Notes under the pieces: model-generated
Databases searched by the model: none
Told to the model about the DNA's origin: nothing
What the model saw: only the letters and a program-made list of their open reading frames with translations
Source: Powellomyces hirtus
Lineage: Eukaryota; Chytridiomycota; Chytridiomycetes; Spizellomycetales; Powellomycetaceae
Assembly (NCBI GenBank): GCA_025526995.1
Contig: JAHLKG010000003.1
Coordinates: forward strand, 62,001 to 126,000
Direction of reading: 5' to 3'
Length of the DNA: 64,000 nucleotides
Program-made: the position numbers and the translations under genes
In this document: piece by piece, positions 53,046 to 64,000 of the stretch
How positions within the stretch are numbered: position 1 is the stretch's first letter
Layout: every line of letters begins with the position of its first letter

Positions 53046-54158
53046 ATGCAACTTCCGTTTGGAAAGAAAACCAAGAAGCCGTCGACCACCCATCCCGAAT
53101 TCGATCACCACCAAGTGCATGGCCACCACCACGCGGTCGCAACCGCGCACCACCAAGTCGCCGACGAGACGGGCTGCTTCTACTGCCTGCACCGCCTCAA
53201 GAACCCGCACGGCGTCAGCCCGCGATGGAAGCGCGTGCAGCGGATCGTCGGCCGCATTGGCTTTGGTGCAAAGGGCGTCGTCTATGGAATGATTGGCGGA
53301 ATGACCTGTGCATCCGCGAGCAAACTCCGTGGAAACTTTGGAAACAGCCCGCAAGGCGCGTTTGTCATGATTGGAAATGCGCCCTCGGGAACAGGAGCGC
53401 TTTTTGTCATGCTTCTAGGTAAAGAACTTTGCTTGTCTTGCTTCATGTCCCGCTCTTGTTACGCCCGCAATTCTAACATGGCACTTATGCTCTCCCGTTC
53501 TCCTCCACCAGCTCTATGGTGCTATGCGATCTGGCGGTTCTGGGAATTCCTCACCTACCAAGGACGAGACGCCACGTTTGGCGCCGCCAAAAACTTTTTC
53601 CGGTTCCGGCTCTCCCCACTCGTCAGTGGCTGCGTCTACATGACCTACTCGTACTACATCATCCAGATGTTGCTCGACCAATACCGGGACCGCGAACCAA
53701 GCTGTTACCCCAACTGCTGGCGAGAATCGACGGTTGGCAAAGTGGCGCTGATCCTCATGGGTGTTGCGTTTGTCATTGCGTGCATCACCCAGCTGCAGAA
53801 CGCGCTGACCAAGAAATGGCACTCGGAAATCAAATGGCAATCGTGCAAAACGGCCGTGGAAAAATGGGCCCTGCTGGTTCTCGGCCATCTCGGATTCCTC
53901 GGCCGCGCCGGCATCTTCCTCTTTGTCGGCGTGCTCATGTTCAAGGCCCTTAAACGACCCGTCAAGCAATCCGGCGATGCCCTCTCCGACGGCCTGGCCC
54001 AGCTGCTGGACGGCTCGACTGCCGGCTTGATCACAATGTGGATCACTGGCATCTTGACCGTCATGTACGGCGTCTTTTGCCTCCTGTGCACCCGGTACCG
54101 CCAATTCCCAACACCACCACCAAGCGGGCAACCGTACATCTCGAACCGATCAAAGTAG
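53046..54158 (+). CDS. DUF1206-type integral membrane protein
   Basis: Exons 53046-53418 and 53512-54158 give 339 residues. The 93-bp intron is in frame and open, so an unspliced reading would be 370 residues. ATG is in a good context (CACCATGC). A His-rich N-terminus (FDHHQVHGHHH) precedes three membrane repeats: GRIGFGAKGVVYGMIGG with ALWCYAIWRFWEFLTYQGRD; PLVSGCVYMTYSYYIIQMLL; FLGRAGIFLFVGVLMFKALK with DGLAQLLDGSTAGLITMWIT. The G.R.G..ARGVVY...G and Y..WR signatures are those of the bacterial DUF1206 family. Function unknown. Confidence 0.75.
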   Translation: MQLPFGKKTKKPSTTHPEFDHHQVHGHHHAVATAHHQVADETGCFYCLHRLKNPHGVSPRWKRVQRIVGRIGFGAKGVVYGMIGGMTCASASKLRGNFGNSPQGAFVMIGNAPSGTGALFVMLLGKELCLSCFMSRSCYARNSNMALMLSRSPPPALWCYAIWRFWEFLTYQGRDATFGAAKNFFRFRLSPLVSGCVYMTYSYYIIQMLLDQYRDREPSCYPNCWRESTVGKVALILMGVAFVIACITQLQNALTKKWHSEIKWQSCKTAVEKWALLVLGHLGFLGRAGIFLFVGVLMFKALKRPVKQSGDALSDGLAQLLDGSTAGLITMWITGILTVMYGVFCLLCTRYRQFPTPPPSGQPYISNRSK

Positions 54159-54612
54159 ATGCCTCCCCGCCCCCCCCCCCCCCCCCCGACCCCCCGCGCC
54201 CCGCACATGACTTAATCTTGTTTTGGATGTACATACCATGTCGTATAATTACAATGTTCATTTTATTTTTTCAGTAGTTTGAATTGACATTGTCCAAAAT
54301 CATATCCGATTTTCACAGGTCTGCCATTGTTTGATTGACCGGGTGATGCTACGATTCATCACGCAAACGATAGAATGTCGACATCGACATGCGCACATTC
54401 CCACGATAGTTGTGTTCAACCCTCGCGGGAACAACATGCCGTTTGCGGAAACGGCTCTTTGTCAAAGGGACCAGACAGCACAAGCTATGCCCACCGCACA
54501 CAGGGACGCAGGGGGGTGCGAGAGCCGCCATCAGTACGCCGCTATAGACTCCCCACCAAACCGCCCCAAAGTCCATCCATCGGACCTCATCTCCCATCCC
54601 CTCTGTCCTCAT
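54159..54612. other. Convergent 3' region with poly-C tract
   Basis: Poly-C run at about 54172-54187 just after the DUF1206 stop, then AT-rich 3' sequence. A plus-strand frame of 202 codons (54331-54939) is antisense to urease and rejected. Confidence 0.5.
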
Positions 54613-57600
54613 TTAAAACAACGCATACCGGGCCGCCAAGGGCACACGCGCGACGGGGCCGACTCTGACCTCCTCGCCGTCGACCGTGACGGTATACGTT
54701 TCCGGGTCGACGTGTACGTCCGGACACGCGGCATTGAGTTTCATGTCTTTTTTGCCAATCGTGCGGCAGTGGGTGACGGGCGCGATGCGTTTCGTGAGAC
54801 TGTAAGTCGCGGTGACGTGGTCGAGGGAGGCGGCCGAGACAAAGGCGAACGAGGAGTGCGATGCGGCGGCGAATTGGCGGCGGGAGGTGAAGGGTTCGGG
54901 GGTTGGGATGCTGGGTGGGAATGCAAAAGGGGGGAATGAGCATGATTGGGGAAAAACAAGGGTTGGGTGAGACGCCGAGCTTACGAGGCGTTGGCATCTC
55001 CCATCATGCTCCAGGCAATGAATCCGCCCTTGATGACGCGTTCGGGCTTGATGCCAAAGAACTGGGGCTTGTACTGGACCAGATCAGCCACTTTGCCGAC
55101 TTGGATAGATCCGACAAGGTGGGAGATCCCATGGGCGATCGCCCTGTGGTACAACAACCAGTAAAGAGTGCATGAGAGAGCGAGAGAGAGGAAACGCGTG
55201 AGCCGGGTGGTTTGTTTTGAAGAATCCACCTCCCACGTCGACTTTTCACAACAGCGCTTACGGATTGATGGTATATTTCGCCACATATCTCCGGATCCGC
55301 TCATTATCACTGGCGGCTCCATTCATCCCCCTCACATCCTTCATCTTGGCGGCCGTCTGCCACGTGCGGCAGACCACTTCGCCCACGCGGCCCATTGCCT
55401 GCGAGTCGGACGAAATGATGCTGATGGCGCCAACATCATGCAGGTAGTCTTCCGCACCAATGGTTTCGCCGCGGATGCGGGATTCCGCAAACGAGATGTC
55501 TTCGGGAATCGCGGGGGAGAGGTGGTGGCACACCATGAGCATGTCGAGGTGCTCGTCGAGCGTGTTGGTGGTGTAGGGGCGGGTCGGGTTGGTGCTGCTG
55601 GGGATGACGTTGGGGTGGCTGACGACGCGGATGATGTCGGGGGCTGGAGAGAGAGAGCGGGGAAAGGATGGTGAGGACTTCCAAAGGGGTGCAGGGTGGG
55701 CACGCGTTATTTATTTGGGTGAGCGATGCTTACCGTGACCACCTCCAGCACCTTCGGTGTGATAAGCGTGGATGGTTCGGCCTTTGAAAGCCGCCAGAGT
55801 GTTCTCCACAAAGCCAGACTCGTTGAGCGTGTCGGTATGGATCGTGGTCTTTCGCAACACAAGTAAGTACAAAAGTTTTTTTTTCCTTAGTATATCCATC
55901 TCACGCGCAGACATGTCTATGGCTCACCTGCACATCGTACTTGTCGCACATCTCCAAACAAGTGTCGATCGCCGCGGGTGTCGTTCCCCAATCCTCATGG
56001 AGCTGCCAAGCGACCCAAAGCGTTTAGTGCTCCCTTTCTCCATGACTCCTAACACCGATCTCTGGCTTTACCTTCAACCCAACAGCGCCTGCTAGAATTT
56101 GCTCCTCCAACCCCACAGGACTGCTGGAATTTCCTTTCCCGGTAAAGCCCATATTGATGGGCATTTTATCGGTGGCTTGCAGCATCATCCGAATGTGGGC
56201 AGAGCCTGAAGTACAGGTGGTGGCGTTGGTGCCCGTGTTTGGCCCAGTTCCTTTTGGTTGGGCATTCAGAGTAAGTCAACATGGCACAACATGTCGATGC
56301 GGGCGGGAACCGGTATGCTTGTCATACCTCCTCCAATGAGAGTTGTAGTGCCGCTTGCCAGAGCCTTCCGAAAAAAAGTTAGAATGCCGCACAAATGAAA
56401 AAGAGGGATACACATGCGTCATCCAGGACCCCACCTCTATGCACAGTTGCGGACAAATGAAATGCACATGGGTATCCACCGCCCCCGCCGTGAACACGGA
56501 CCCCTCGCCAGCCAAGACTTCCGTGGTTACGCCAATGACCATGCCTGGAGTAACACCATCCATGATGTGCGGGTTTCCAGCTTTCCCAATCCCAGCAATG
56601 AGCCCAGCCTTGATTCCTATATCTGCCTGATCACCACGCGGCCGTTTCAGTAACTTTACACCGGGCCAACATGGAGTGTCGCGGACAAGCTACCTTGTAG
56701 ATACCACTCCAATCGATGATCACTGCATTGGTAATAACCAAGTCCAGCGCGTCTTGATCAGAAACACCGGTAGCCTGGCCCATTCCTTCCCGGATGACTT
56801 TTCCGCCTCCAAACACGCATTCATCTCCATACACTGTGCGGTCATCATCAATGGTGATGAAGAGGTTCATGTCGCCGAGGCGGATCTGATCGCCGGTGGT
56901 GGGACCGTAGGCGTCAGCGTAACGTTTTCGATCCATTTGAAAAGGAGCTGGTGCAGCAAGGATGGATTGCTGTGCACGATGGGAAAACCCCCTACTGATC
57001 AGTGACTCTAGGATGGCGGGCAAGCGGGATGCGTCTACGGTGCCGGAGGCGACATTGTTGCCGCCAGTGATGACTTTGGACCCGCCAATGTCAACAATAG
57101 AGACAGTCTTGGTTTCACCTATCCAGATTCCACGTTAGGCTCAACCGTGTTGTTAATTTGCGTTGCAGTACTTTTTACCTGGTTCGAATCGAATGGCCGT
57201 GCCGGCCGGGATGTTCAATCGTCTTCCATACGCGATGGAGCGATCGAAAAGGAGCTGCGGGTTGCATTCAATGAGATGGTAGTGCGATCCAACCTACGGA
57301 ATATAGCACGCGCTGTCAAGACGACATTACACTGGGCTGCGCTTCAACAAGCATGGTTGCGAGGGTCATTACCTGCACGGGGCGATCGCCATTGTTGGTG
57401 ACTGACAGCGCATGGCGAGTCCGTCCCGCATTGATAGCGATGGTCCCAGATTTCACCACGTACGCGCCTTAATAAAGATGTGTGTCAGTGTCGCGCATCC
57501 TACATGTACAATGAATGGAGAAACCATCTCGTGCTAACCTGGCGGTAGCAGTTCGGGGTGGTCAGCTGGCACGTGCTCAGTGTCCGCATGCGGGCTGTGG

Positions 57601-58016
57601 GCAATCTCCTCAAACTTTCTCTTTCTCCGAGAGTCCATCTCATTGAACATGTCGGAATGTGGCACGGGCAGGAACGACCCATGCAGGGCCAGAGTCAGGT
57701 CCCCATCCTCGGCCACGATAGGGTCATGAATTGTCACGAGCTTTGTTCCGTCGGGAAATGTGCCTTCGACCATGACTTCATGGATCATCTCTGGAACCCC
57801 GGCCATGACCTGGCGCGTTCCCAGCATCTTGCGGCCCAGGTGCATGAGCTGAGCGACCGAGTGGGTCCCGTCGCGGATGCATTCGAGGATTTGCGAGGCG
57901 ATGAGGGCGGTTGCTTCGGGGTGGTTGAGACGGAGGCCACGGGCCAGACGCTTTTGGGCGAGGAAGCCGGCTTGATGGAGGACGAGCTTGTCGGTTTCCC
58001 GTGGGAGGAGCCGCAT
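54613..58016 (-). CDS. URE1: Urease, single-chain (gamma-beta-alpha fusion)
   Basis: Start ATG 58016 ([20 protein letters not shown]), stop 54613-54615 (...AARYALF). The gamma-like part is 57534-58016, the beta-like part carries [17 protein letters not shown], and the alpha part begins [20 protein letters not shown]. Nickel-site features: His-x-His in [10 protein letters not shown], the carbamylated Lys in AGAVGLKLHEDWG, His in [12 protein letters not shown] and [11 protein letters not shown], catalytic flap His in MVCHHLSP, and Asp in [11 protein letters not shown]. About eight introns separate these blocks. Urease splits urea to ammonia and carbamate in the cytosol and needs UreD/F/G-type accessory proteins, which are not in this window. 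Confidence 0.93.
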
Positions 58017-58566
58017 GAGTGTAGGGGCGAGGTCGAGCGATATGTTTTAGAACGAGGAGGGGAAGCGATAAGGGGAGCGCAGGGATGATGGGGGGCGCAG
58101 CAGGTGGGAGGCACGTAAGCGTGGCTTATGGAACTATATCCAGTATGCCGTTTGAGAGAGAGAGACGACCTAGAAGTGGGATGGGGATGGATGTGGGATG
58201 GGCGCCTGTGATTCTTTCTCAACTGAATCACAGAAGACGCTTTGGACGTCGTCGTGGCAGACGGGGCGGTTAGTAGGAGGGAGAGAGAAGGAGAGCAGTT
58301 GGTGATTCATTCTCTCTTTCTCTCCCCATTTGCCCCTCCCGTCTGTCTGCCCAGATGTGGGATGGCCAGATGTGGGATGCATAGATATGGCATGCCGCAC
58401 CGCACACTAGGAATAGCCATGCGTCATAGATCCAGGGTGCGTCATAGATCCAGGGTGCGCGCCTGCTGTCAAACTTCCATAAGCCAGCCCTCACCTCAAC
58501 AACCCCACTCCCTCCCTCCTCCCCCTCCTCCCTCCTCCTCGCTCATCCCCCACACCCTCACAAACA
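58017..58566. promoter_or_regulatory. Divergent promoter region of urease and S1P lyase, with direct repeats
   Basis: 550 bp between the two start codons. Contains a tandem CGTCATAGATCCAGGGTG (about 58423-58458), two copies of CAGATGTGGGATG (about 58352-58379) and a related GATGTGGGATGGG (about 58190). These may be shared upstream elements. Confidence 0.5.
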
Positions 58567-60637
58567 ATGTCACCCGCCCCCGCCGCCACCGCCGTGCAAA
58601 AAGTAAACATGGCTCTCGCCAGAGTCAACTCGCAGCCTCTCGTCTCGCTCCTCAAGAACGCAATCGTCCTCCTGGTCCTCTATCGCTATCTCTCCCGCGC
58701 GGCTATGCAGGCCGCCATCAAGGGGCCCGTCCAGGCCGCTCGCGAGTTCTACAAAAGGTCCTTGCAGGTATGGAGACATGTCCATACACGGCACACTCTT
58801 GGTTATTTGCAGTCGCTTCCCTGTCTGTGACGCCCACTCACTTCTGTCATGGTGGCTGTACAGCGCATCATTGTCCTGACGCGCAAGACCGTGCCGGCCG
58901 CCAATACTCTCGTCCAGAAGCAAATCGCAAAGCAGATCAAAGGCATCGAGAAACAAATGGTCAAGCTGGCCCCCGGGGAAAAAGTTTACCGCGCCCTCCC
59001 CCCAAACGGAATGACCGACCCCGAAGTCCGCAAGGAGCTAGAACGGTACCAGGCCATGGGCGACGTCGACTGGAAAGAGGGCAAAATCTCCGGAGCCATC
59101 TACCACGGTGGAGAGGCCGTCAACTCGCTCATCACGGATGCATTCTCGCGTTTCACCATCACCAACGTGAGTATCTCACCATTGCTACTCTCCAAATTGT
59201 CATACAGTTGTCGATGGGATCTAAAAAAAAAAAATCATTTCTTGTGGTTCTCGTTCAGCCGCTCCACCCGGAGATTTTCCCCGGCATTCGCAAAATGGAG
59301 GCCGAAGTCGTTTCCATGGTTTTGCGAATGTACAATGCCCCCGATACCGGCTGTGGCAGCGTAACCTCGGGCGGAACCGAAAGTCTCCTGATGGCCGTGA
59401 AAGCATACCGCGACATGGCCCGTGAAAAGCGTGGCGTAACGGAACCGGAAATGTAAGATCCATTCAGCACAACATGAAAGGGTTTGATGGGTGGTTGTTT
59501 TGTCCCTTCAAACTGACGATGCGCTTTTTTTCCGTCGATCAGGGTCATCCCGGTGACTATCCATGCCGCGTTTGACAAAGCCGAGAGCTACTTTGGAGTC
59601 AAGATTGTCCACATCCCTGTCAATGCCACCACTGGCAAAGTCGACATGGTCAAGGTTGCCCGCGCCATCAACCGCAACACCATCATGGTAAGGATACTAC
59701 ACTAGTGAGATGTCTTCCACGGATTCTTGTGCGCTCATGGTGTGTCTTGCCCTCCCCAGCTCGCCGGGTCCGCTCCCAACTTCCCCCACGGCATCGTCGA
59801 CGACATCCCCGCCCTCGCCGCCCTGGCCAAAAAGCACAAGATTGGCATGCACGTCGACTGCTGCCTCGGCGGCTTCATTGTCCCCTTTCTGGAAAAGGCC
59901 GGCTTCCCGCTCGAACACCCTGTCGATTTCCGCGTTGACGGCGTCACGTCCATCTCGGTCGACACCCACAAGTACGGATTCGCACCCAAGGGTTCGTCCG
60001 TCATCATGTACCGCGCGAAAGAGTACCGCGACTACCAGTACTTTGTCACCACTGAGTGGCCGGGAGGCATCTATGCTTCCCCATCGATTGCTGGATCGCG
60101 CCCCGGGGCCCTCATTGCGGGGTGCTGGGCAGCGCTGATCCACTTTGGAGAAGCGGGCTACGTCAAGAGCACAAAGGAAATCATGACTGCGGCCATGAAG
60201 ATTAAAGCTGGGTGCGTTTTCCTTTGAACTCTTTTCCTTGTGTCTCTGCGGGTCTCGCGTACTGACCCACAAATTCCAGCGTCAAAACCATTGACGGCCT
60301 CAAGCTCATTGGCGACCCACTCATCACCGTCGTCGCCTTCAGCGGGGTCGGCGCAGTCAACACCTACGCGGTCGCGGACCTCCTCTCGCGCAAACACTGG
60401 CACCTCAACGTGCTGCAAAACCCGCCCGCGATCCACATTGCCTGCACCATGCTCACCGTCAAGGCCGCCGACCAGCTCCTCGTCGACCTCCAGGACGCGG
60501 TCACGGACATCAAAAACAACCCAGAGGCCGGCAAGGGCGCTGTCGCCGCCATCTATGGAACAGCCGCGAGTGTCCCCGATCGCACCATCATTGCGGACGT
60601 GACGAGGGGGTTTTTGGATGCGTTGACCAAGATTTGA
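58567..60637 (+). CDS. DPL1: Sphingosine-1-phosphate lyase
   Basis: Exons 58567-58767, 58864-59166, 59259-59452, 59543-59687, 59760-60211 and 60280-60637 join to 550 residues. One N-terminal membrane segment ([15 protein letters not shown], residues 29-43) anchors it in the ER. The PLP-dependent group II decarboxylase fold follows: [42 protein letters not shown] and the Schiff-base Lys in [14 protein letters not shown]. It splits sphingosine-1-phosphate to phosphoethanolamine and hexadecenal, the exit step of sphingolipid breakdown. The length is usual for the family. Confidence 0.95.
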
Positions 60638-61194
60638 AGAAGGGCGGCCCACCCAGCAGATGCAGTCCCGATCTGCGATGTGTCGTCCCTCTGCGTCTTT
60701 TGGAACACCCTTGTTTTTTTGTTTTTTTTTTTTCTTTTTTTGATGTCCATCCCTCTTATCGTCACCCTCATCCCGGCTTTTGGCACACCACACTCTTTTT
60801 GTTGCTTTCCTTTCTGTGCTAGTTTTTCTCGTCCTAGTTTCGCCCGCCTCTTCCGATACCATGTCATGTTCTCCCCCCCTCTGTCTCACGTATAGTCCCG
60901 CTCTGCATCTCATTTCGGTAGCTTTCTCATAGACACTTGTAACACTAGTTGGCTCTGCTGTTGCTTGCTCCTTGCGTGATTTCATTCCTGTCACATCAGG
61001 TACGACGCCCTTGCTACGCGCGCGCGCGCGCTCTCTCTTTCCATGCTTAGTTCGAGTTCAAGAACGGTGCATCAACATCGTACTATTATTACAAAACACA
61101 CGACAAGAAAAAAAAGGGAAAAGCCTCCGTCTACAAATCCAAGGGGAGCTACATGCAACAAAGCAAAACATCCTTACGTGCCCGCGCAACCCGC
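60638..61194. other. Convergent 3' region
   Basis: 3' ends of the lyase (+) and the carrier (-). Contains T runs near 60714-60740 and a (GC)n run at about 61018-61031. No gene seen. Confidence 0.5.
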
Positions 61195-62712
61195 CTACTG
61201 GGCGGCCGCGGACGGGGCCGTGACGCCCTTGGCTCGGAGTTTGAGCAGCACCAACAACCAAGTGGCCGAGGAGAAGAACTGTTCCTTGAACGCAAACGTG
61301 AATGCCGAGGCGAGCACGCTCTGCACCAGTTTGGCTTCGATGCCCTTGTACAGCCCCTTGACGCCCTCATTGTGGACAATTTTTTGCAGACCGTCCAGGA
61401 CCGACTTGTAGCGCGCCGATTCGTCGCCCGTTTGCTTGAGCTGCATGCGGGACTTGACGACACTGTTGTTTGGAGTCAGAGGGGCGAAATAACAAAATCA
61501 GTCAGATGAGCGCGCGGTGGGGACACGGGACGGAACACTGGGAAAAAAAAAAGTGTGGTGTTGCCCTGTCGCTGTCACACACTGCTAGGCACATCAATCG
61601 GGAACGTACATGTAAGGGTAGGTGATGGAAGTGGCAGCAAGCTTGCTGATCGCGCCGAGAATAAAAAAGTCCAGGCCGCCCAGAGCAGTGCCTCTACGGT
61701 TCTGCAACCAGTTCTTCAAGCGCTCAAAGACAGTGAACTGGATCACGGGGTTGATGACCAGAATCAAGGCGGGGAGAATGCCCTGCCAGAAGCTACGAAA
61801 GACGGAGAAGGAGTGAATCAGCACGACGGGGACCTCCACCCAGCATCACGCGTTTCGATTCAACATTGTCACAACCATACCCTTTCGGACCCTCCTCCCT
61901 CAAAATCTTCAACGCCGTCTCAATCGTTCCCTGTTTCTTCACGATCGGCTTTGCATTATCATCCGCCGCATCCGTCTTCTTGACAACCTGGCGAGTATTG
62001 ACGACCCAGATCGGGTTGGTGATCGTGGCGGTCGCGGCACCGGCAACAGCACCCGTGAGCATGTTCTCGGCAATGGTAAGGACACGGTCGGCGCCCGCCG
62101 CCTTTTCGAGCGCAGCCTTGACCAGCTCGTACCAGTAGTAGTACACATACTGAGTAACGGCAATACCAAACATGGCAGAATTGATGCCGCTGATGATTGC
62201 AATCAAGAAGCTCTTTTTAACACGGGGTGTCTCCTTATCGCAGCAGCATGTCACAAACGTACGAGTAGAATCCCTTGGGTCCTTCTTCCCGCATAATCTT
62301 CTTGAAGGCCTCAACCTGGCTGATCCGGCCCCCCGTCTTGCTGACTTGGGAGCGGGTGGACAGGGTTGTCAGGGGGTAGGTCAGCGCCATGCTATGTTAC
62401 CAGAAACATTCCATTCCGCGTCGTTAGTGGATGCTGGGTAAACGTCATTCTTCGCGGGGGCGCCTGTGCATACCTGACCATGCCTCCTCCAGCACCTGTA
62501 AGACGCAAAGGAAGACAAAGTGTGAGTGAGGGCGTGATGGGAGGGCGGGACAGCATGAGGTGGACAGCCTCTTTCTCTTTCTCTCTCTCTCTCTCTTTTT
62601 TTCTCGTTGAGAGACTTGCGCGGCTGTGGTCCGCAAAGGGAAGATGATCTCCCAACCCCGTCTTAAATTGCTTCCACTTACCAGCCAATGCGTGCGCAAC
62701 GTTGTCAGACAT
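61195..62712 (-). CDS. Peroxisomal membrane carrier, PMP47/ANT1/SLC25A17 type
   Basis: Exon 1 is 62682-62712 (MSDNVAHALAG), then a short exon (AGGGMV) and further exons to a stop at 61195-61197. Three mitochondrial-carrier repeats show: ALTYPLTTLSTRSQVSKTGG (first repeat), ATITNPIWVVNTRQVV with GTIETALKILREEG (second), and SITYPYMYV ... VVKSRMQLKQTG (third). The TNPIWVVNTRQ stretch and the odd first repeat are typical of the peroxisomal adenine-nucleotide/CoA carriers. It would import ATP or cofactors needed for fatty-acid activation inside peroxisomes. A CT microsatellite (about 62577-62596) lies in the first long intron. Confidence 0.85.
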
Positions 62713-63149
62713 AATATGAAGATGGTATGGGTCGCGGGTCGGGTCTCACAAGGTAGGAACGGCGGGGATGCTTTGAACGCAAAGGACGAGATGGGCGGGG
62801 GAGAAGGGGGGAAAGATAGATATGTACAGTAGATAAGCTTGGGGGACGGGCTACTGCGATGCCCCCGAGAGGGTGACACGGGCGCTGACCTCGTGGCTTT
62901 GCGCAAAACCCGCGTCTCTCCGACCGACTGAGAGATGGAAAAATCTTTTGACCTGTAGAACTCCATGACCTCATTTACTATGACTGGTCGTTTGAATAAA
63001 TTGTCGCTCGCAGACCCCTGAAGCCCTGCTCCGGCTAGATTAGCTGGATGAGAACAGATCTATCACAGGAACATCATCTTTATCATGTACAAAGGGGATA
63101 GATAGGACAAGCGTTCCTTCTATAAATCTGGGTATACAAGACTTCCGTA
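62713..63149. other. Intergenic region upstream of carrier gene
   Basis: No gene recognised. Confidence 0.5.
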
Positions 63150-64000
63150 TCACGTCTCCGCCCACTCTTTCCAGCTGCCTCGCGCCCACATGACTCCATT
63201 TCCCCGGCCGGTACTAAACAAGCCATACCGCCCCAGATCCTTCAATCCCATGAGCGCGGTACCCAAGAACAACGCAGCGGCCGCAAAACCAAACGCCGTG
63301 CACATGTTCCAGGGCAAGCAGGAGATGGCGTCCGGGGCGGTGGAGAAGGTCAGCCGCGGGCACCTGCCGTACCAGACCAGGAGGGAAGGGGCAGCGAGCC
63401 AGCATCCGAGGTAGACCAGATCCACCACGACTTCAACGCGGGAGAAGCGCGGGTGGCGATGGGGGGCGACACCCACAAATGCCGGAAAGCAGTAGACGAG
63501 GATGCATCCAAACGAAACAAAGAGGGAGGAGATGGAGGTGAAGGTCATAAAGTTGATGCCCGACACGGCGAGGACAGCAGAAGTGTAGTTGACGTTGAAT
63601 GAGGCGGTGGCCAGGGAGGCAAACGCAGCGCCTGCCATAAAGATCTGCGTCATCCGCATCAGGAAGCGGTACTCGGTGATGGTTTCGAAGCGTTTGGGGA
63701 GGGGGACGGCGCGGGTGTAGAGGAGAAGGTGGGTGGCACTTTTGCGAGGTAGTCGGCTACCGCCAGAGAGAACAGAGGTGCGACGTGTGGAATGGGCAGG
63801 ACGGGATAATGCCACGGCCTCTTCCTCCATCCTTGTAGTTTCTTCCTGAGCGAGGTTGGTGTCGTGGCTGCTGTTGTGGTTCATGTTGCTGTCGTTGTGG
63901 TGAACGGAGCGACGCTTGGCATTCTGCTCGGGCATTGGCTCTGCGTCATGGTGGTGGTTGGGCTCGAGGGGAGTCAATTGTTGTGACGAATCCCAAGGTG
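63150..64000 (-). CDS. Four-helix membrane protein, MARVEL-like (5' end uncertain)
   Basis: The minus-strand frame is open from the window edge to the stop at 63150-63152. The first ATG in frame is 63935 (MPEQNAKRRSVHHNDSNMNH), but the frame stays open upstream, so an earlier exon or start may lie outside. A polar His/Asn-rich N-terminus (about 80 residues) is followed by four hydrophobic segments: IFMAGAAFASLATASF, FTSISSLFVSFGCILVYCF, VVDLVYLGCWLAAPSLLVW and AFGFAAAALFLGTALMGL, with the order and an EYRFLMRM lead-in resembling fungal MARVEL-domain proteins. Such proteins act in membrane microdomains. Family call is tentative. Confidence 0.55.
   Translation of the reverse strand, partial: PWDSSQQLTPLEPNHHHDAEPMPEQNAKRRSVHHNDSNMNHNSSHDTNLAQEETTRMEEEAVALSRPAHSTRRTSVLSGGSRLPRKSATHLLLYTRAVPLPKRFETITEYRFLMRMTQIFMAGAAFASLATASFNVNYTSAVLAVSGINFMTFTSISSLFVSFGCILVYCFPAFVGVAPHRHPRFSRVEVVVDLVYLGCWLAAPSLLVWYGRCPRLTFSTAPDAISCLPWNMCTAFGFAAAALFLGTALMGLKDLGRYGLFSTGRGNGVMWARGSWKEWAET

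Noticed and set aside
54331..54939. Plus-strand frame of 202 codons
   Set aside because: Antisense to urease 3' exons; composition mirrors urease codons.
58242..59456. Plus-strand open frame of 404 codons overlapping the S1P lyase 5' end
   Set aside because: It runs through the promoter and two introns of the lyase and only its last part coincides with a real exon.
59697..60272. Minus-strand frame of 191 codons
   Set aside because: Antisense shadow of S1P lyase exon 5.
61018..61031. (GC)n tract as a functional Z-DNA element
   Set aside because: Simple sequence in a convergent 3' region; nothing else supports a function.

Overview
The window is nuclear DNA of a fungus. Genes are spliced with short GT-AG introns, and the gene set fits a fungus: single-chain urease, ENA-like P-type ATPase, HMT1-type ABC transporter, DPL1-type sphingosine-1-phosphate lyase and a PMP47-type carrier. 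A class I myosin whose tail seems to stop at TH1, a plant-like PIF/Harbinger element, a Pol beta relative and apparent CpG-to-TpG decay in transposons suggest a non-Dikarya lineage, perhaps chytrid-like. That placement is inference.

Bases 1-22475 are one transposon nest with four levels. (1) A minus-strand copia-type element (gag at 1-1176, initiator-tRNA-type primer site, LTR) is cut inside its LTR by (2) a PIF/Harbinger DNA transposon (1668-22371) with a Myb/SANT-like gene, a small third gene and a DDE transposase. That transposase is cut by (3) a complete 17 kb Ty3/gypsy chromovirus (3777-21028; 275-bp LTRs, 5-bp duplication CAGGT). The chromovirus 3' region is cut by (4) two copia copies joined head to head (10763-20383), forming an inverted repeat with arms of about 4.2 kb. 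Both the chromovirus and the inner copia family carry a chromodomain; in the copia element it lies between integrase and reverse transcriptase. The chromovirus 3' region also holds an array of about 22 short hairpins with compensatory stem changes.

Bases 22476-26417 hold a decayed Tc1/mariner element and unrecognised, possibly degenerate genes.

Bases 26418-64000 are a gene-dense host region: UIM-like protein (+), class I myosin (-), tripeptidyl-peptidase II (-), ENA-like ATPase (-), Pol beta-like protein (+), HMT1/ABCB6-type transporter (+), YeeE/YedE sulfur transporter (+), DUF1206 protein (+), urease (-), sphingosine-1-phosphate lyase (+), peroxisomal carrier (-) and a MARVEL-like protein (-, reaching the window end). 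They are housekeeping, transport and metabolism genes with no operon logic; urease and the lyase share a short divergent promoter region.

The strongest candidates for something undescribed are the Pol beta-family protein that appears to have lost its polymerase and lyase residues and has a mitochondrial-type N-terminus, the covarying hairpin array, and the chromodomain inside a copia pol.
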